This document shows, one piece after another, positions 1 through 9,056 of a stretch of DNA of 64,000 nucleotides. The DNA is from Sphingomonas sp. PP-CE-3G-477. Lineage in GTDB: Bacteria > Pseudomonadota > Alphaproteobacteria > Sphingomonadales > Sphingomonadaceae. Position 1 is the stretch's first letter. The number at the start of each line of letters is the position of its first letter. The notes below the pieces were generated by a model. It was not told the DNA's origin. It saw only the letters and a program-made list of their open reading frames with translations, and ran no database searches. The position numbers and the translations under genes are program-made. The stretch lies in the NCBI RefSeq assembly GCF_003050745.1, contig NZ_QAOF01000001.1, positions 372,001-436,000 of the forward strand. Direction: 5' to 3'.

Positions 1-546
1 AAGGCGGTCGGCAACGCGATGAACATGGGCACCACTCTCGCGGTCTACGCGACCTTATGCCGCGAAACCGGCCGCCCGTTCCGCTTCCCCGGCTCGGCCG
101 CGCAGTGGAACGGCCTCACCGACATGACCAGCGCGACGATGCTCGCCGATCACCTCATCTGGGCCGCGACCACCCCTGAAGCGCGCAACGAGGCGTTCAA
201 CGTCGTCAACGGCGACGTCTTCCGCTGGAGCTGGATGTGGGGCCGCATCGCCGAATGGTTCGGGATCGAGCCAGCCCCGTTCGACGGCACCATCCTCACG
301 CTCGACGAGCAGATGAAGGATGACGCCGGCATCTGGCGCGAGATCGCCGCGCGCGAAGGTCTGGCGGAAGCCGACCTGTCGCGGCTCGCCTCGCCATGGC
401 ATACCGACGCCGATCTCGGCCGCCCGATCGAGGTGGTCACGGACATGGGCAAAAGCCGCCGCCTGGGGTTCAAGGAATACCAGCCGACCGACGATGCGTT
501 CTTCGACCTGTTCGCGGAACTGCGTGCCGACCGCCTGATCCCGTAA
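1..546 (+). CDS. SDR family oxidoreductase, PRISE-like, 3' part
   Basis: The frame is open from the first base, so the start lies outside the window; 181 residues of the C-terminal part are visible. The segment reading FRFPGSAAQWNGLTDMT, followed by a predicted substrate-pocket helix region and the phrase AFNVVNGDVFRWSWMW, is typical of the progesterone-5-beta-reductase/iridoid-synthase-like (PRISE) branch of atypical short-chain dehydrogenases. These are cytosolic NADPH-dependent enone reductases. The Rossmann fold and the active-site Tyr/Lys are not in the visible part, so activity cannot be judged. It ends just before a dispersed palindromic repeat. The substrate is unknown. Confidence 0.75.
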   Translation, partial: KAVGNAMNMGTTLAVYATLCRETGRPFRFPGSAAQWNGLTDMTSATMLADHLIWAATTPEARNEAFNVVNGDVFRWSWMWGRIAEWFGIEPAPFDGTILTLDEQMKDDAGIWREIAAREGLAEADLSRLASPWHTDADLGRPIEVVTDMGKSRRLGFKEYQPTDDAFFDLFAELRADRLIP

Positions 547-577
547 CCTTGTGGCGGGGTGGAACCGACTATCGAAA

Positions 578-700
578 TCCTCCCCCGCCAGGGGGAGGTG
601 GCTGGCCCTTGCCAGACGGAGGGGGCGGTAAGGGCAACCACCGTTGCGTGTTCCTCCCCCTCCGTCACCTTCGGTGCCACCTCCCCCTGGCGGGGGAGGA
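578..700. repeat. Dispersed palindromic repeat, GGGGGAGG type, copy 1
   Basis: About 123 bp that begins TCCTCCCCCGCCAGGGGGAGG-like and ends with its reverse complement (CCTCCCCCTGGCGGGGGAGGA-like), with an inner pair around CTTGCCAGACGGAGGGGG and CCCCCTCCGTC. Near-identical elements lie at 19029-19154 and 40560-40680. All three lie directly 3' of a plus-strand gene. The structure is that of a composite REP/BIME element. No coding sense is seen. Confidence 0.85.
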
Positions 701-715
701 ATTCGAAGGGGGAAG

Positions 716-3103
716 TCAGCTTTTAACCGCCACCGTCGCCACCACCGCCGGATCATCCCGAAGCTTCAGATACAGCGCCCCGCCAGCCGGCTTGGGCACA
801 ATCAGCGAAGCCCCGGTAAACCCCTCCGGCACCCGCACCGCATCCGCAAACCCCGCATTCGCCGCCACCGAGTCGATCAGGAACAGTTCGCTCCCCGCCA
901 GCGAACACACGTCCTTGCACGTCACCCCAGCCAGCGCCGGCACGCGCACCAGGCTCGTCAACGGCACCCAGTCGCCCGCAACGCCGTCCTGCACCAGTCG
1001 CCACCGCAGCGGCCCATGCGCGGACACGCCCAGCGCCTTGCCTGGCTCGACCGAAACGACCGCGATCCGCTCGTCCTGCACGGTCAGCCCGCGCCCCGAC
1101 GCGACGCTCGTCGTCGGCCCACCGGCAACCGCACCGATCTCGACGCTGTCCCCCGCCGCAAACCGCGTCGTCCCCTCGGCACGCAGCGAGAAGGTGATCC
1201 GGGCATCCTGCGCGATCGCCGTATCGCCGGCCAGCACGACGGGAAGCCCGGGGGAGGGGGGCGCCACCACACTCTTGGCGATCAGCGTCGCCTTGGGCCG
1301 CGCCGCCGCGACGGTGAACTTCACCGACCGCTTCCGCCCATCGGTCAGCGTGACAAGCGCGGTCTTCGCCTGACCGGCTGTAAACGTCGGCGCCGCATCC
1401 GCGGTCAATCCCAGCAGATCGCCCTTGTCCGCACGCACCACGTCGCCCGGCTTGAACGCTACCCCATCGACCGTCATCGACGCGACCAGATCGAGCCGCG
1501 TTCCCGCCAGCGTCCCCGCCGCGTCACCCGCATACAGCGTCAGGCCATCGATCCGCCCCGCCTCGGCGAGGGCAGTCAGCGCGATCTTCTCCGGCGCCTC
1601 GACCCCGTATTGCTTGACCAGCAGCGTCAATTTCCCCGGCGCGGTCTTCGCGAGTGGCAGCGTCAGTCCGATCCGGTCGCCAGTCGTCGTCCAAGCCAGC
1701 GGCACCTCCTCCGAGGCTCCAACCAGCGTCACCGCCTCGACGCAGCTCGGCGTCGGTCCCGCCAACGCCACCGAATTGTCGCGCCCAACCACCAAGTTCT
1801 CAGGATCGGTATCGACCATCGTCCACCCGCCGGCGCGCGGCACCTGCAAGCGGAACCGTGGCCCATCGAACGGCGTGAAGCCCCAGCGCCCGTGCAACGT
1901 CGCATCGGTCACCGAACTCAAGCCCGCGGTCTGCATGCCGACCTGATCGAGCACGTAGCCGCCCCGCTCGGCATCGGCCTGAACGGGCAACTCCACCACG
2001 CCCCCTTGCGGCGTCGTCACCCGCAAGCTCATGTCGTGCGCGAACTTGGTCGCATAGATCAGCGGCGCCCCCTCGACCGGCAGCACCAGATCGGGCTTGG
2101 CCGCACAGACCAGCCGGTCCGCCTCCGCGCGCCGCATCGTCGGCGTCTGCGGCGCACCCGTCTCGATCACCGGCATCGCCACGACCATCACCGACTTCGG
2201 GCTGGCGAACGACGGCGCCGCATTCAGCAACAGTGCCAGCCGATCGTCATGCGCCCGCGCCAGTGCCGGAATATACCGGAACTGCGTCGTCTGGAACGCG
2301 CCGAAGATCTTCGCCAGATCACGCACCACGCCGATATACGGGCTGTAATAGCCAAGCCCGCCCTCCGGCGTCGCGCTCAGTTGCAGCGCCAGATCGGTCG
2401 GCGCGCCCACCAGAGTATCCGCCAGCGTCGAACTCTGGCCATCCGCCAGCACCAGCGAATCGCGGCTCTGCGTCAGGCAGGAGGCTTGCAGGTCCGCCGC
2501 GAGATCGAGGCACTCCGCCTTCAACTTGATCGCCAGACTGCGCGACAGCAGCGGCGACACCGCCTCGATCCGCTCCGGCCGCGTCCGCTCCAGCGCATGG
2601 ATCCCGTCGAGAAACGCATCGAGCCGCGCCCGATCCAGCGACGCCTGATCCAGATCCTGCACCGCTCGCACGAACGCCCCCGGCTGCTTGCGCACCGCCG
2701 ACACGACAGCATCGAACCCGCCGCTTTCCGGTACCAGGAACACCACCAGTTGCCGCGCGCCCTCCGGTACCGTCAACGCCAGCGCGTTCTTCTTCGCCTT
2801 CCACGTCTCGGCCTTGAAGAACCACGACTTCGGCGGCGGCTCGGTCGCCCCGCGCAGGAATGCCGCGACGAGCAGATAGCGCGCGCCATCGTCCTTCTTG
2901 CCGATGGCCAGATCCGCCGCGATCGACACGCGGTCGCCGGTCGCGAGTCTCGGCACCTGCGCGATCGGCAACGTCGTCGTCCCATGCGTCACCCCGACGC
3001 GTAGGCTCGGCCCGGTCAGGTCGAACGGTGCCGGATCGGCGCGCGCAGCCAAGGGCACCAGCGCAGCAGCCAGCGCGCAGAACGGAAGAAATCGAAGCAT
3101 CAT
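716..3103 (-). CDS. Large exported protein of unknown function
   Basis: A 795-residue protein is predicted from the ATG at 3103; a second ATG at 3100 and a GTG at 3106 are equally possible. The N-terminus MMLRFLPFCALAAALVPLAARADP is a clear Sec signal peptide with an ARA-D type cleavage site, so the product is periplasmic, surface-exposed or secreted. The rest is rich in short beta-type stretches, Val, Thr and Ala, without transmembrane segments and with few cysteines. No catalytic motif or family was recognised. The in-frame extension upstream to 3322 lacks a ribosome-binding site and would bury the signal peptide, so it was not used. The gene is divergent from the membrane protein at 3433. 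The gene is likely real, since the opposite-strand frames are GC artefacts. Confidence 0.75.
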   Translation of the reverse strand: MMLRFLPFCALAAALVPLAARADPAPFDLTGPSLRVGVTHGTTTLPIAQVPRLATGDRVSIAADLAIGKKDDGARYLLVAAFLRGATEPPPKSWFFKAETWKAKKNALALTVPEGARQLVVFLVPESGGFDAVVSAVRKQPGAFVRAVQDLDQASLDRARLDAFLDGIHALERTRPERIEAVSPLLSRSLAIKLKAECLDLAADLQASCLTQSRDSLVLADGQSSTLADTLVGAPTDLALQLSATPEGGLGYYSPYIGVVRDLAKIFGAFQTTQFRYIPALARAHDDRLALLLNAAPSFASPKSVMVVAMPVIETGAPQTPTMRRAEADRLVCAAKPDLVLPVEGAPLIYATKFAHDMSLRVTTPQGGVVELPVQADAERGGYVLDQVGMQTAGLSSVTDATLHGRWGFTPFDGPRFRLQVPRAGGWTMVDTDPENLVVGRDNSVALAGPTPSCVEAVTLVGASEEVPLAWTTTGDRIGLTLPLAKTAPGKLTLLVKQYGVEAPEKIALTALAEAGRIDGLTLYAGDAAGTLAGTRLDLVASMTVDGVAFKPGDVVRADKGDLLGLTADAAPTFTAGQAKTALVTLTDGRKRSVKFTVAAARPKATLIAKSVVAPPSPGLPVVLAGDTAIAQDARITFSLRAEGTTRFAAGDSVEIGAVAGGPTTSVASGRGLTVQDERIAVVSVEPGKALGVSAHGPLRWRLVQDGVAGDWVPLTSLVRVPALAGVTCKDVCSLAGSELFLIDSVAANAGFADAVRVPEGFTGASLIVPKPAGGALYLKLRDDPAVVATVAVKS

Positions 3104-3432
3104 CACAGGCGATCTCGTCGTCGGAAGCATGACAGATGGCCTGAACCGGTGTCGAGAATAGGGCAAGGTAGACGAGCCGGTGCGACACGCGCGCATGCCT
3201 GCGGTCCGGTCCGCCGCCGACGATGCGACGGCAATGGCAGCCGCGAGAAGACCGGAGATATCGAGTTCGTGTTGGGAACGGTAGAGCGCTGCCAATATCC
3301 GGGGAAGTTCAAGGCCGGTCACGTTTCACCGCTACCCAGGCGCGACTCGTCGCATCGCGGGTTGCCGTCGGACGTCGTTCAGCCTCCCCCGCGCACAACG
3401 CCGCGACGACCGCGCGCAGGGGATTTTCGACG
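3104..3432. other. Divergent intergenic region
   Basis: It separates two divergently oriented genes for exported or membrane proteins and must hold both promoters. No convincing -35/-10 pair, operator or RNA structure was identified by eye. In-frame extensions of both genes run into it but lack ribosome-binding sites. Confidence 0.5.
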
Positions 3433-4737
3433 ATGACGACCGATCGCGGGGCGCTTGCCGCCCTGCTCGCCACCATGATCTTGCCGGTTTTGGTAGCGGG
3501 CCCGGCGATGGCGCAGACCGAGCAGACCGCCCCGGTCCGCGGCCTGGAGGGGTTGGCGACACCCGCCCCGCAAACGGATGCAACGGTTCCGATCCCCGAT
3601 GCGCCGAAGATCGTCCTGCCGACCGAGGCGGCGGCCCCCCGCCGCGCATCCCGCCCGCCCGCTACGGAAAAGGCCGCTACCGAACGCTCGGCTGCGCGCA
3701 ACGAACCGGCAACACGCCAAACCCGCACCTCGACCGAGCCGACACGCTCGCCCGCACCCACCGAACCCGTACCGGTAGCGACGCCTGAGCCGGCATCGCC
3801 TCCACCGCCAGCCGCGACCTCGTCGACGGAGGCCGCCCCGCAGGCTGCCACCTCGCAACCTTCTCCAACGCCGACGCCGACGCCGGTCACGACACAGCCA
3901 ACGGTAACCGCCCCCGAGACGGGCAGGGCGATGCCGCTCTGGCTTTCGCTCGCAGTGATCGTCGTTGTCCTGGCCGCGCTCTGGCTGCTCCGCCGCAAGC
4001 CCCGCAGCCATCGGCGGGACGGCGTAGAGGTCGAAACCGCCGTCGAGCCCACACCGGAACCGTCAGCACCCGAACCTGCCACCGCTTCGGTCATCGCCGC
4101 CAGCGTCGCCGCAAACCCAGCCAGATCCGTCGAGCCAATAGCGGTGCCGGTCGCCGCCGCTCTCTCCGAGCCCGCGGCAGCAGCACCGAAATTTCTCGAA
4201 CCTCGCGCAAAAGCACCGCCCCCGCCGCAGGCCGCTCCCCGGGCGCGCGTCACCTGCGATCTTCGTCCGCTACGCGCCGGTCTCAACCTCCTGAGCGCCA
4301 CGGTCGAGTGCGAGCTGGTCGTCACCAACACCGGCACCGTGCCCGCCGACGCGATCCGCACCGGTGTCGCGCTCCTCACCGCACATGCCGGTCAGGACAC
4401 CGATCTCGCGCAGTTCACCGCCGCCCCGATCAGTCGCCCGGCGACGCCGCCGTTCGCGCTGGCACCCGGCGAGACCCGCACGATCCGCACCGTCGTCGCG
4501 ATCGCCCGCGATGCGATCCGGACGATGACCGCCGCCAATCGGCCGATGTTCGTCCCCGTCGTCGCCACCAACATCCTCTATGCGACCGCCGGCGAAGACG
4601 CTCAAACCGCGCGCGCGTGGGTCGTCGGGATCGAACGCGTCGACTCCGCCAAGCTCGCCCCGTTCTGGTTGGACGCCCCTGCTCGCATGTTCACGACGGT
4701 CGCAGCCCGACCGCACGCGGCGACGTTCGAACGCTAG
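3433..4737 (+). CDS. Signal-peptide membrane protein with Pro/Thr/Ala-rich stalk
   Basis: 434 residues from the ATG at 3433. Order of parts: signal peptide (MTTDRGALAALLATMILPVL, AMAQ cleavage site near residue 27); a low-complexity Pro/Thr/Ala/Glu stalk to about residue 165; one transmembrane helix (LWLSLAVIVVVLAALWLL) followed by RRKPRSHRR, a positive cytosolic flank; an Ala/Pro linker; and a C-terminal domain of about 160 residues that resembles an Ig/CARDB-like beta sandwich (VECELVVTNTGTVPADAIRTG; FALAPGETRTI). By charge the C-terminal domain should face the cytosol, which is unusual for such a fold. No family was recognised. The start was placed at the ATG because the upstream extension would precede the signal peptide. 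Confidence 0.75.
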   Translation: MTTDRGALAALLATMILPVLVAGPAMAQTEQTAPVRGLEGLATPAPQTDATVPIPDAPKIVLPTEAAAPRRASRPPATEKAATERSAARNEPATRQTRTSTEPTRSPAPTEPVPVATPEPASPPPPAATSSTEAAPQAATSQPSPTPTPTPVTTQPTVTAPETGRAMPLWLSLAVIVVVLAALWLLRRKPRSHRRDGVEVETAVEPTPEPSAPEPATASVIAASVAANPARSVEPIAVPVAAALSEPAAAAPKFLEPRAKAPPPPQAAPRARVTCDLRPLRAGLNLLSATVECELVVTNTGTVPADAIRTGVALLTAHAGQDTDLAQFTAAPISRPATPPFALAPGETRTIRTVVAIARDAIRTMTAANRPMFVPVVATNILYATAGEDAQTARAWVVGIERVDSAKLAPFWLDAPARMFTTVAARPHAATFER

Positions 4738-4886
4738 GTCGAAGGGTGGGGGGCGGAGATGTCGCTGGCCCCCCCTATTCGTGCTGAAGAGACCGGGTAG
4801 CTTCGTAGAAGCGTATCGGGGGCTCGTATCGAAGCACGGGTTCCGCTGAGCAACGTCGTTGCGCGAGAACCCAACATAACCAGACA

Positions 4887-4924
4887 CGAAAAAGGGCGAC
4901 CCCATCGCTGGGGCCGCCCTTTTT
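4887..4924 (-). terminator. Intrinsic terminator of rplJ-rplL
   Basis: A GGGCGGCCCC-type stem with loop AGCGAT, flanked by five or more A on one side and T on the other. It lies about 115 bp past the rplL stop, beyond the structured element at 4936-5039. The symmetry could let it act on both strands, including for the plus-strand gene ending at 4737. Confidence 0.85.
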
Positions 4925-4935
4925 CTTAGCTGCGG

Positions 4936-5039
4936 CCAGCAGGGGCAAAGCCCCTGCTTCGTCGGTCGGCATGAATGCCGCCGGCCGGCCTTGCGGGGAG
5001 TGCGCTTCAGCGTGGCTGAAGCGTCTCTCCCGCTGCGGC
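4936..5039 (-). other. Structured post-stop element, copy A (after rplL)
   Basis: Read on the minus strand directly after the rplL TAA: GCCGCA, then a perfect hairpin CGCTTCAG-loop-CTGAAGCG (5003-5023), then an AAGGCCGGCCGGC block, a GGCATTCATGCC hairpin, CCGACCGACGA, and a second perfect hairpin AGCAGGGGC-TTT-GCCCCTGCT (4938-4958). Copies B, C and D follow rplA, nusG and fusA. The function is unknown; a role in 3'-end formation, mRNA stability or protein binding is possible. Confidence 0.75.
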
Positions 5040-5414
5040 TTACTTGACCTCGACGGTCGCGCCAGCTGCTTCGAGCTGAGCCTTGATCTTGGCTGCCTCG
5101 TCCTTCGACACGCCTTCCTTGACGGCCTTGGGAGCCGACTCGACCAGCGTCTTGGCTTCGGTCAGGCCGAGCGCGGTGATCGCACGGACTTCCTTGATGA
5201 CGTTGATCTTCTTGCCACCGTCGCCGGTCAGGATGACGTCGAATTCGGTCTGCTCTTCTGCTGCAGGAGCAGCTGCGCCGCCGCCTGCTGCCGGTGCTGC
5301 GACCGCTGCTGCGGCCGAAACGCCCCACTTCTCTTCGAGCAGCTTCGAAAGCTCAGCTGCTTCGAGAACGGTCAGTTCGCTCAGGCTCTCAACGAGCGCG
5401 TTCAGGTCTGCCAT
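5040..5414 (-). CDS. rplL: 50S ribosomal protein L7/L12
   Basis: 124 residues, the normal length. The N-terminal dimerisation helix region ([30 protein letters not shown]) is followed by an Ala-rich hinge at about residues 35-52 and by the C-terminal factor-binding domain ([32 protein letters not shown], then [22 protein letters not shown]). L7/L12 forms the stalk that recruits and activates translational GTPases such as the EF-G and EF-Tu encoded in this window. A GGAGA ribosome-binding site lies 8 nt before the ATG. It is the second gene after rplJ (64-bp gap). Normally rpoB follows; here it does not. Confidence 0.98.
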   Translation of the reverse strand: MADLNALVESLSELTVLEAAELSKLLEEKWGVSAAAAVAAPAAGGGAAAPAAEEQTEFDVILTGDGGKKINVIKEVRAITALGLTEAKTLVESAPKAVKEGVSKDEAAKIKAQLEAAGATVEVK

Positions 5415-5478
5415 GATAAATCTCCATCTCGGGGCTCGTGCCCCATCAGTTCAAAAAGGTAACGAAAGGCCTGCAAGA

Positions 5479-5994
5479 TCAGGCGGCTTCCTTCTCCGCG
5501 TAGGCGGAAAGCACGCGCGCGAGCTGCGCTGCCGGAGCCTGCGTGATCGTTGCCAGCTTCGTGGCGGGTGCCACGATGAGGCCAACGATCTTGGCACGCA
5601 GTTCGTCCAGCGAGGGCAGCGTTGCGAGCGCCTTCACACCGTCGACGTCGAGGGTCGTCGCGCCCATCGCCCCACCCACGATTTCGAACTTGTCGTTCGT
5701 CTTCGCGAATTCCACGACCACCTTGGCGGCCGCGACGGGATCGATGGAGCTGGCCAGACCGACCGGACCCGTGAGCATGTCGCCCAGCGAGCTGTAGTCG
5801 GTGCCGTCCATTGCGATCTTGGCAAGCTTGTTCTTCGAGACCTTGTAGGTCGCGCCGGCGTCGCGCATCTTGTTCCGCAGCACAGTGGACTGTGCGACGG
5901 TCAGGCCGAGGTTGCGCGTGACAACGACGACGCCGACCTCGGAAAAGGTGCGGTTCAGCTCGGCTACGGCCGCGGTCTTTTGATCACGATCCAT
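5479..5994 (-). CDS. rplJ: 50S ribosomal protein L10
   Basis: 171 residues from the ATG at 5994, which sits 6 nt after GGAG; a GTG four codons upstream (6006) has no such site. L10 anchors the L7/L12 dimers to 23S rRNA. The N-terminal rRNA-binding half ([35 protein letters not shown]) and the C-terminal helix that carries L12 dimers are both present. It is co-transcribed with rplL. The kink-turn leader at 6141-6201, about 150 nt upstream, indicates feedback control by the L10-L12 complex. In this genome it is detached from rplA by a 2.3-kb insertion and so has its own transcription unit. Confidence 0.97.
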   Translation of the reverse strand: MDRDQKTAAVAELNRTFSEVGVVVVTRNLGLTVAQSTVLRNKMRDAGATYKVSKNKLAKIAMDGTDYSSLGDMLTGPVGLASSIDPVAAAKVVVEFAKTNDKFEIVGGAMGATTLDVDGVKALATLPSLDELRAKIVGLIVAPATKLATITQAPAAQLARVLSAYAEKEAA

Positions 5995-6140
5995 GCCATT
6001 CTCCACGTTTTACGAGTTCACCGCTTGCGCAGTGGACCCGGTTACTAACCGGAGGCGCAGACAAACCCGCGCTTCCGGGGTGTCTCGTCGATGGGGCATG
6101 GGAGAGGGGCGGCACGCAGATGGGCCGACAAAATCTCATT

Positions 6141-6201
6141 CCCCGTCTAGGTGGGAGATTAAGCACCGGCAAACCCTGTGCACCCACTGTCTCGGACGGA
6201 G
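6141..6201 (-). promoter_or_regulatory. Ribosomal protein L10 leader
   Basis: On the minus strand the sequence gives an outer stem CCGTC/GACGG (6195-6199 with 6143-6147), the internal CGAGACA and CTAGA strands characteristic of the L10 leader kink-turn, and an inner stem GTGGG/CCCAC topped by a GTGCA arm. This matches the autoregulatory L10(L12) binding site found before rplJ in many bacteria, located here 142 nt before the rplJ start. The identification is from recalled family structure. Confidence 0.8.
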
Positions 6202-6574
6202 TTCGACGAGCAAGCCCGCCGAACGAAGCCGCGCCTTAGCGGAATTGGCGGGGGAGTCAAGTTCGGCGGGGTCGGCGCGGCCCGGTACGTATCTCGACAT
6301 GCCGCTAGTGCAATTCGCAGGCTGTCGCGCGAACGCTGACTTGGTTGGCCGGCACTGAACCTCTTGTAGTAACAACAACAAAGGTGTCCGTCGCTCTAAT
6401 CGTGATAATACAGTATTCGATCCGAAATGGACGATGAAGATCACTGTTGCCAAGATGATGCGCCAAAACCGATCCAATGCATGACTCTAAAAAGGTAAAA
6501 GGGCGTAACCTCTGTGTCCAAGATCTCTTAGGCGATGGTGTCGAGAAGATGTTGGGTGGGTAGGAGGTTGGGCG
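6202..6574. other. Intergenic region with divergent promoters
   Basis: 373 bp between the L10 leader and the plus-strand lipoprotein cassette. It must hold the rplJ promoter (minus) and the promoter of the gene at 6575 (plus). From about 6340 it is clearly more AT-rich than the neighbourhood (for example TAGTAACAACAACAAAGG), a sign of inserted DNA. No unambiguous promoter hexamers were picked. Confidence 0.5.
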
Positions 6575-6862
6575 ATGTTCGGATTGATACTCAAATATTA
6601 TCTCTACGGGACCACGGCGGATCCGGTCCAAGTCACGTTGCTTGGTAGCTTTACAAAGCTGATGGCGACGGAGTCGGTCAATCCGTCATTCGCTGCCGCT
6701 GCCTGGCCACGAGACGACATCATTCCTCTTGCCCAGCATAATGTTAAATCACAGTTCGGCGGCGGCGTGCTCGAAGCCTTTGTCTGCACGTTGAAGACCA
6801 GCAAGTTTGAAGCTGCATTCGATGGCGACGGTAATGCGGACGACGATGGCGGTGCGGAATGA
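6575..6862 (+). CDS. Small hypothetical protein, first gene of a two-gene cassette
   Basis: 95 residues beginning MFGLILKYYLYGTTADPVQV, with a strong ribosome-binding site (AGGAGG at 6562-6567, 7 nt before the ATG). There is no signal peptide or full transmembrane helix; the C-terminus is very acidic (DGDGNADDDGGAE). The stop codon overlaps the next start (ATGA at 6859), so the two genes are translationally coupled and probably functionally linked. The family was not recognised. The cassette runs against rplA and rplJ and looks like an insertion in the ribosomal cluster. Confidence 0.65.
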   Translation: MFGLILKYYLYGTTADPVQVTLLGSFTKLMATESVNPSFAAAAWPRDDIIPLAQHNVKSQFGGGVLEAFVCTLKTSKFEAAFDGDGNADDDGGAE

Positions 6863-8094
6863 AACGATCCTATCTCCTCGCCGCGCTGTTGCTCGGGGCG
6901 TGCGCCCATCCGGAGGACCGCCGTTGGGCAACGCTCGTCTCTAGGACGAGCGACAGCGGCGAAAAGCCAATTGTCGCGGTATATTCGTTCGCTACGCCCA
7001 GCGAAGCTCGCCCTCCGACACGATTGCGCGACCTGACCGGAGAGGGGCAGGCGGCATATATCGCGCAAGTGGGTGGCAGGGGTGATGCCGCGGCCCTTCG
7101 CAAAAAGCTCGCGATGCCGATCGACGGCGAACACGCTATCGGACCGACGGTGCTACCGGCGTTGGATCGGACGCTGGTCGTCTCGGTTCAGAAGCCGCGT
7201 TCCGCCGGTGTCGGGGACCGGTTGATGCACACGACGGTCACGATCGTGCCGGTCGGCAAGGGGTTCGAATTCGCCGGCTATACGATCGCAGCCACCGATA
7301 ACCGGGTCCAGGATATCGCGAAGCTCTCGACGACGAGCGATGCTTCGCTCGACGTCAGCCTCGCGCCGCCGATCAAGGCGCTGGGCGATGTCGGCATATC
7401 GGGCAAGGCATCGCGGAGCCACATGACTAGCGCGGATATCGTCCAGCAATACGAGAAGCTGAACATCGATATCGAGCCTGGCGCGATGACGATCATCCGC
7501 GAGAGCGAACGCGGTCTCGATGTCGTCGGCAATACGATAGTCAACCTGACGATCGTCCCCCAGCTTCCGGAAAACGGCAATATACTGGGACAGGTCTTTC
7601 TCGCGACCGGGCAGGATTTGACCGAGAACGGTCGCTTGCGGTCCCCGAGCACGGCCTCGATTGACCTCGAACAAGTATCTGTGCCGGCAAAATGCGCGCT
7701 GCGCGCAACCGTCACGATGCGCTACCTCATGCGACACGTCGTGTCGGGCGCGGAATATTATACCGAAGGCAAGCAGGCCGTATCGCTCCTCGACGGCGAT
7801 ACCGATCCCGTCCTCCACACGCTCGTGCGCGAAGAGGAAACCCAACCCCGTTTGTGGCAAATCGTCACGGCGAGCGGCCAGGGCCTGACCGTGTCGCCTG
7901 CTCCGGGGGCGCAGCACTCCCTGGTATTCGACAATTATTCCTCGGCGCAGGAATTTTCCGCCTGGCTTGGCGCGACGCGCGCCCGGACGATTGGGACGGC
8001 GAGAGTACAGTTGCTGGTCAACGATGCGACCATCGCCTCTCCGCCGAGCGTGAGGCCTTATGGGTCAAAGTGCACCGCGGGCGCGGCGTCCTGA
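6859..8094 (+). CDS. Putative lipoprotein of unknown function
   Basis: 411 residues. The N-terminus MKRSYLLAALLLGACAHPED contains a clear lipobox (LLGAC, Cys15), so the mature protein should be lipid-anchored; the residue after Cys is Ala, which usually allows sorting to the outer membrane. The body is soluble and beta-rich, with no recognised domain or catalytic motif. It overlaps the 95-residue gene upstream by 4 bp. The base composition is slightly lower in GC and its codon use looser than the flanking ribosomal genes, consistent with acquired DNA between rplJ and rplA. Confidence 0.75.
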   Translation: MKRSYLLAALLLGACAHPEDRRWATLVSRTSDSGEKPIVAVYSFATPSEARPPTRLRDLTGEGQAAYIAQVGGRGDAAALRKKLAMPIDGEHAIGPTVLPALDRTLVVSVQKPRSAGVGDRLMHTTVTIVPVGKGFEFAGYTIAATDNRVQDIAKLSTTSDASLDVSLAPPIKALGDVGISGKASRSHMTSADIVQQYEKLNIDIEPGAMTIIRESERGLDVVGNTIVNLTIVPQLPENGNILGQVFLATGQDLTENGRLRSPSTASIDLEQVSVPAKCALRATVTMRYLMRHVVSGAEYYTEGKQAVSLLDGDTDPVLHTLVREEETQPRLWQIVTASGQGLTVSPAPGAQHSLVFDNYSSAQEFSAWLGATRARTIGTARVQLLVNDATIASPPSVRPYGSKCTAGAAS

Positions 8095-8218
8095 GCGAAA
8101 GATCCGGCGCCAATTGCGCATCGGCGATTTCGACCCAGCGTCTTCGTTGGCATCGCAACAGCGTGGGCCGATACCTGCGGCAAACACGGACTTTGGCGAT
8201 GTCGCGGTCGAAGGACGC

Positions 8219-8250
8219 AAAAAGGGCCGGGATCGCTCCCGGCCCTTTCC
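8219..8250 (-). terminator. Intrinsic terminator of rplK-rplA
   Basis: A GGGCCGGGA-GCGA-TCCCGGCCC hairpin followed on the minus strand by TTTTTGCG. It lies just beyond structured element B, exactly as the rplL terminator lies beyond element A. Confidence 0.85.
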
Positions 8251-8261
8251 TGTCTCTCAGC

Positions 8262-8359
8262 GGCAGGACGGGAGTAAATCCCGTCCTCGTCGGTCGCGGT
8301 TGCCCGCGCCGGCCGCGCTTTCGCCGTCTCGTGGCTAGCTTGCGCTAGCCACGTGCGGC
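8262..8359 (-). other. Structured post-stop element, copy B (after rplA)
   Basis: On the minus strand after the rplA TAA: GCCGCA, hairpin CGTGGCTAGC-GCAA-GCTAGCCACG (8330-8353), AGACGGCGAAAGCG, CGGCCGGCGCG, CGACCGACGA, hairpin AGGACGGGA-TTTAC-TCCCGTCCT (8265-8287), then CTGCC. It has the same order of blocks as copies A, C and D, with different but fully paired stems. Confidence 0.8.
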
Positions 8360-9052
8360 TTACGCGCCAGCAACCTCGGTCGTGTCGACCTTGATGCCTG
8401 CACCCATGGTCGACGAGATCGCGACCTTCTGGACGTACTTGCCCTTGGCGCCGGTCGGCTTGGCCTTGACCACTGCGTCGACCAGTGCGTCGAAGTTCGC
8501 GCGCAGGTCTTCCGCCGGGAACGACGCCTTGCCGATGCCCGAATGGATGATGCCGGCCTTCTCGACGCGGTACTCGATCTGGCCGCCCTTGGCTGCCTGA
8601 ACCGCGGCGGCGACGTTCATCGTCACCGTGCCGAGCTTCGGGTTCGGCATCAGGCCCTTGGGACCCAGCACCTTACCGAGGCGACCGACGATGCCCATCA
8701 TGTCCGGGGTCGCGATGCAGCGATCGAAATCGATCGTGCCACCCTGGATGATTTCCATCAGGTCTTCGGCGCCGACGACGTCTGCGCCTGCTGCGAGGGC
8801 TTCTTCAGCCTTCGCGCCGCGGGCGAACACGCCGACGCGGACGGTCTTGCCGGTGCCCTTGGGCAGCGTGACGACGCCGCGGACCATCTGGTCTGCGTGA
8901 CGCGGATCGACGCCCAGGTTCAGCGCGACTTCGATCGTCTCGTCGAACTTCGACGTGGCGCCCGACCGTGCGAGACCGATAGCCTCGTCGATGCCGTGCA
9001 GCTTGACGAGGTCGACCGTGACGGCCTTCTGCTTCTTGCTCAGCTTAGCCAT
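8360..9052 (-). CDS. rplA: 50S ribosomal protein L1
   Basis: 230 residues, normal length. L1 binds the mobile L1 stalk of 23S rRNA and helps move deacylated tRNA out of the E site. Family signatures are visible: [24 protein letters not shown] near the N-terminus and the segment [34 protein letters not shown] in the second domain. The start ATG lies 4 bp after the rplK stop, so the two are one operon. In many bacteria L1 also represses its own operon; no obvious leader mimic was found here. Confidence 0.98.
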   Translation of the reverse strand: MAKLSKKQKAVTVDLVKLHGIDEAIGLARSGATSKFDETIEVALNLGVDPRHADQMVRGVVTLPKGTGKTVRVGVFARGAKAEEALAAGADVVGAEDLMEIIQGGTIDFDRCIATPDMMGIVGRLGKVLGPKGLMPNPKLGTVTMNVAAAVQAAKGGQIEYRVEKAGIIHSGIGKASFPAEDLRANFDALVDAVVKAKPTGAKGKYVQKVAISSTMGAGIKVDTTEVAGA

Positions 9053-9056
9053 GATA

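Noticed and set aside
644..3004. Long plus-strand open frame of about 786 codons opposite the secreted-protein gene
   Set aside because: It reads as Arg/Pro/His/Gln-rich low complexity, the usual antisense artefact of GC-rich DNA, and lacks a ribosome-binding site; the minus-strand frame has a signal peptide.
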